DNA from: an uncultured Sulfuricurvum sp.
GTDB taxonomy: Bacteria; Campylobacterota; Campylobacteria; Campylobacterales; Sulfurimonadaceae
DNA length: 64,000 bases
Direction: 5' to 3'
NCBI GenBank assembly: GCA_903844635.1
Contig: CAIMUF010000074.1
Span: 221,346-285,345 of the forward strand
The notes under the pieces were generated by a model. The model searched no databases. It was not told the DNA's origin and saw only the letters and a program-made list of their open reading frames with translations. Within the stretch, counting starts at the first letter, position 1, and every line of letters begins with the position of its first letter. This document shows positions 62,063-64,000 of the stretch, piece by piece. A program made the translations under genes and the position numbers.

Positions 62063-62205
62063 AAAAATAATTTTAACGTCCTGGGTCTGCGTGGGAAATC
62101 CTTGCGATTATTTATAAAATGAAATAATAGAGCAGTTTGGTTAAAAAAGAAATAAATCGGTCACCTAATAGGACACCTGGTAAAAATTAAAATTATTGAA
62201 AATAG

Positions 62206-62512
62206 GTGAAGATGGGAAAAGAAGGATTAGTGTTTAAATCTCCTCACGGAGGTGAGCAATGCACGAATATACGAGAGCATATCTACTCTATCCGTACCGA
62301 TTCAGGGATTGAAGAATTTGGCTATCACAGGATGTGTAATCTTGCTGTGCCGGCACTTTCTAGCCAAGGGGTTGATATATATGCGATACCTTTCATCACT
62401 GCTAACATACAGAAGCAAATACCGCACTTCAACGGAAAGAATCTGGTGGGATGATGCAGGAGGTTTCGCAAGGGTTATTACTTTAGCTTTTCTATTGCAT
62501 TTCCAGAAATAA
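62206..62512 (+). pseudogene. Degenerate phage-type integrase, C-terminal remnant
   Basis: Frame 62206-62454 contains GKEGLVFKSPHGG and then EEFGYHRMCNLAVPALSSQG, which matches the catalytic H-x-x-R box region of Campylobacterota tyrosine recombinases (usual form YHYMRNVIVSALAEQGVDA). After GVDI the similarity shifts to another frame (62252-62512), where STERIWW looks like part of a terminal segment. No start, no N-terminal domains and no nucleophilic Tyr block are present. It is a broken 3' fragment left by an old integrative element. Confidence 0.6.
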
Positions 62513-62554
62513 GATTCTATAATCTTATGAATCTTTTAGAATAAGGAGTTTTTT

Positions 62555-63655
62555 ATGAAGCATCTTATTTATCGTTTTCTTTCTGCTGGGATAAATTCAA
62601 CTGAGACTAAAGCTCTTCGAATGATGATAACAGCTAATGGATTTTTATTTATTACAGCTAGTATATGCTTATTGGCCATTTTTCTAAACATTTTGGTTAC
62701 CGGTTCAATGACTATTGCCATTCTTGATGCTATCGCATTTACCATATCTGTATTTACATTGATTGATTTACATCGACATCATGTTATTAAACGAGCCGTG
62801 ATTGTTGGATCGGTTAATCTTTTTTTCTTGTTGATTGCATTCGCGTATATAAATCAAGGCAATGAATTCGGTTTTATTTGGACAATATTTTTTCCTATAT
62901 TTGTCATTCCTTTAATGGGGCATAAAAAGGGTCTTCTACTAAGTACTATTTTTTACTTTATTCTCTTTTCGATCGCATATCATGGAATCGGAGTATGGGA
63001 TAATGGAGATTGGAGTCAAAAAGCTTTCATACGTTTATTTTTAGCTTCTACGGTACTAACATATCTTGTCTATACCTATGAAGCGACTCTTCATCACACA
63101 GATCTTGAACTACAACGAGTTCATGATAAAGAAGCAAAATATCTTGAAGAACTTCATCGCCTTTCCGTTTCTGATCCTTTAACTGGGTTATATAACCGTC
63201 GTCGAATCAATGAATTGCTTGAAGAGTATACCAATAAGGCTAAGCGTTATCAAGATATATTTTCACTGATTCTTTTTGATATCGATGATTTTAAATATAT
63301 AAATGATCGGTATGGACATAATATTGGAGATCAGGTTTTAATACGTATTGCTGAAACTGCAAAAAATATACTGAGAAAAACAGATTATATTGGTCGATGG
63401 GGAGGAGAAGAATTTCTCATTCTTTTACCAAAGACAGGAGAAGAGGATACTGCTGAAATTGCTGAAAAACTAAGAATCGGAATTCAAGCGATTGTATTTC
63501 CTGAAACTTTTAGCGTTACGTGCAGTTTTGGTGTATCAGAATATTCCGAGCGATTAGAGATTGACAGTCTTGTTAATAATGCCGACAAAGCTATGTATCA
63601 TGCTAAAAATAGTGGTAAAAATCGTGTTTGTATTGAAAGAGTGATTTTACAATAA
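62555..63655 (+). CDS. Membrane diguanylate cyclase (GGDEF)
   Basis: This 366-aa protein has about six hydrophobic segments (residues 20-185, of an MHYT- or MASE-like sensor) and a GGDEF domain (about 200-365). The active-site loop GRWGGEEFLILLP is intact, with FDIDDFKYINDRYGHNIGD ahead of it. It would make c-di-GMP in response to a membrane signal. The start at 62555 has AAGGAG 7 bases before. It lies between a decayed integrase and a tRNA-end-like fragment, so it may be cargo of the same element. Confidence 0.9.
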   Translation: MKHLIYRFLSAGINSTETKALRMMITANGFLFITASICLLAIFLNILVTGSMTIAILDAIAFTISVFTLIDLHRHHVIKRAVIVGSVNLFFLLIAFAYINQGNEFGFIWTIFFPIFVIPLMGHKKGLLLSTIFYFILFSIAYHGIGVWDNGDWSQKAFIRLFLASTVLTYLVYTYEATLHHTDLELQRVHDKEAKYLEELHRLSVSDPLTGLYNRRRINELLEEYTNKAKRYQDIFSLILFDIDDFKYINDRYGHNIGDQVLIRIAETAKNILRKTDYIGRWGGEEFLILLPKTGEEDTAEIAEKLRIGIQAIVFPETFSVTCSFGVSEYSERLEIDSLVNNADKAMYHAKNSGKNRVCIERVILQ

Positions 63656-63664
63656 AATAATAAT

Positions 63665-63840
63665 ATAGAGGGGGCTGTCTGCCGGGGAAATCCCGTACTG
63701 CAAATACGGTGAAAAACTCTATTTATAAGATCGTAGAAGTGAATAAATTAATAGCTAAAAATCAAATACGATTGGAATTAAAATGAAATCTTAAAGAAAA
63801 AAGCGGAGACCTAATAAAGTTTAAAGTGGTTGAAAGTACG
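63665..63840 (+). ncRNA. Candidate structured RNA (group I intron-like core resemblance)
   Basis: No ORF is seen. The + strand can form CGGG-GAAAT-CCCG (63683-63695), CGTACT (63694-63699) with AGTACG (63835-63840), and ATCGTA (63730-63735) with TACGAT (63767-63772). The stretch GCCGGGGAAATCCCG then GCAAATACGGTGAAAA looks loosely like the P2/J3-4 segments of group I introns. Canonical P7 and P8 were not found convincingly. It could also be an unrelated structured RNA. Confidence is low. Confidence 0.25.
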
Positions 63841-63859
63841 TTGTGCAGAGAAAGCGTTA

Positions 63860-63885
63860 TGGTGACTCCAAGGGGATTTGAACCC
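63860..63885 (-). other. tRNA 3'-end-like fragment (possible attachment-site remnant)
   Basis: On the minus strand, GGGTTCAAATCCCC followed by TTGGAGTCACCA looks like the T-loop, acceptor 3' strand and CCA of a tRNA, but the rest of a tRNA is absent upstream. Such tRNA ends are left at the distal attachment site of integrative elements. Nearby, AGGGGATTT (63871-63879) has a distant partner AAATCCCCT (63922-63930), and GGTGAC/GTCACC form an outer inverted pair (63861-63866 and 63992-63997). Confidence 0.45.
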
Positions 63886-64000
63886 GACAAACAAGCTTTC
63901 TTCTCGATTCCTTAAACTTCTAAATCCCCTAATTTACGGGCTTAATATCTATTAAATATTTATATCGATACCATGTTCTATCTAAAGTATGGTCACCTAT

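Overview
The window looks like chromosomal DNA of a free-living Campylobacterota (Epsilonproteobacteria), probably close to Sulfuricurvum or Sulfurimonas. This is inferred from protein style (MurD, MraY, FabF, KtrAB, DUF5718), short overlapping operons, weak -35 but strong TATAAT -10 boxes, and a HspR-type site at grpE. No ribosomal RNA gene or CRISPR array was seen.

Region 1 (1-9.96 kb) is an accessory island. It ends at a tRNA-Phe gene whose 3' end faces a P4-type tyrosine integrase. The island carries a type I restriction-modification operon (hsdM, a DUF1016 nuclease, hsdS, then hsdR, which runs off the left edge). Four genes are embedded between hsdS and hsdR: a KAP-family P-loop NTPase, a two-TM coiled-coil protein, a DUF3800 protein and an unrecognised 199-aa protein. 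Most junctions in this operon are 4-bp ATGA overlaps, so the four genes look like one translationally coupled module riding in the RM operon. This is the best candidate for an undescribed defence system in the window.

Region 2 (10-24.7 kb) is core metabolism: murD-mraY (peptidoglycan), gpmI, the fatty-acid genes fabG-acpP-fabF-accA, then a DnaQ-type exonuclease, trpF, rpe, a STAS/CheX-like protein and an HDOD protein, followed by rpmB, argJ and prs. Region 3 (24.9-30.8 kb) is a collapsed surface-polysaccharide locus. A Wza-like lipoprotein and a Wzz-like protein run tail-to-tail into a wecB remnant that has an in-frame stop; a mutarotase, galE and a WecA-like transferase follow.

Region 4 (31-46 kb) holds lepA, comF, a histidine kinase, a double-domain SagB-type oxidoreductase, an AsmA-like protein, a DASS transporter, grpE-dnaK, a membrane-tethered receiver protein with a degenerate Hpt domain, proA and a lone ABC ATPase. 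Region 5 (46-56 kb) holds crcB, an acyltransferase, purQ-purS-purC, ctpA, S4 and RRM RNA-binding proteins, an ABC-F ATPase and DUF5718-DUF1653-SUI1. Region 6 (56-64 kb) holds small envelope proteins, a rhodanese, mntP, a polysaccharide deacetylase, ktrA-ktrB, a decayed integrase, a GGDEF protein and a tRNA-3'-end-like fragment, probably the scar of a second integrative element.

Two families of dispersed structured repeats occur in the intergenic spaces: GTCATTCCCG-type double hairpins (several loci, one forming the C-terminus of a gene) and a 128-132-bp inverted-repeat element, found twice, each time between convergent genes and with covarying outer stems.
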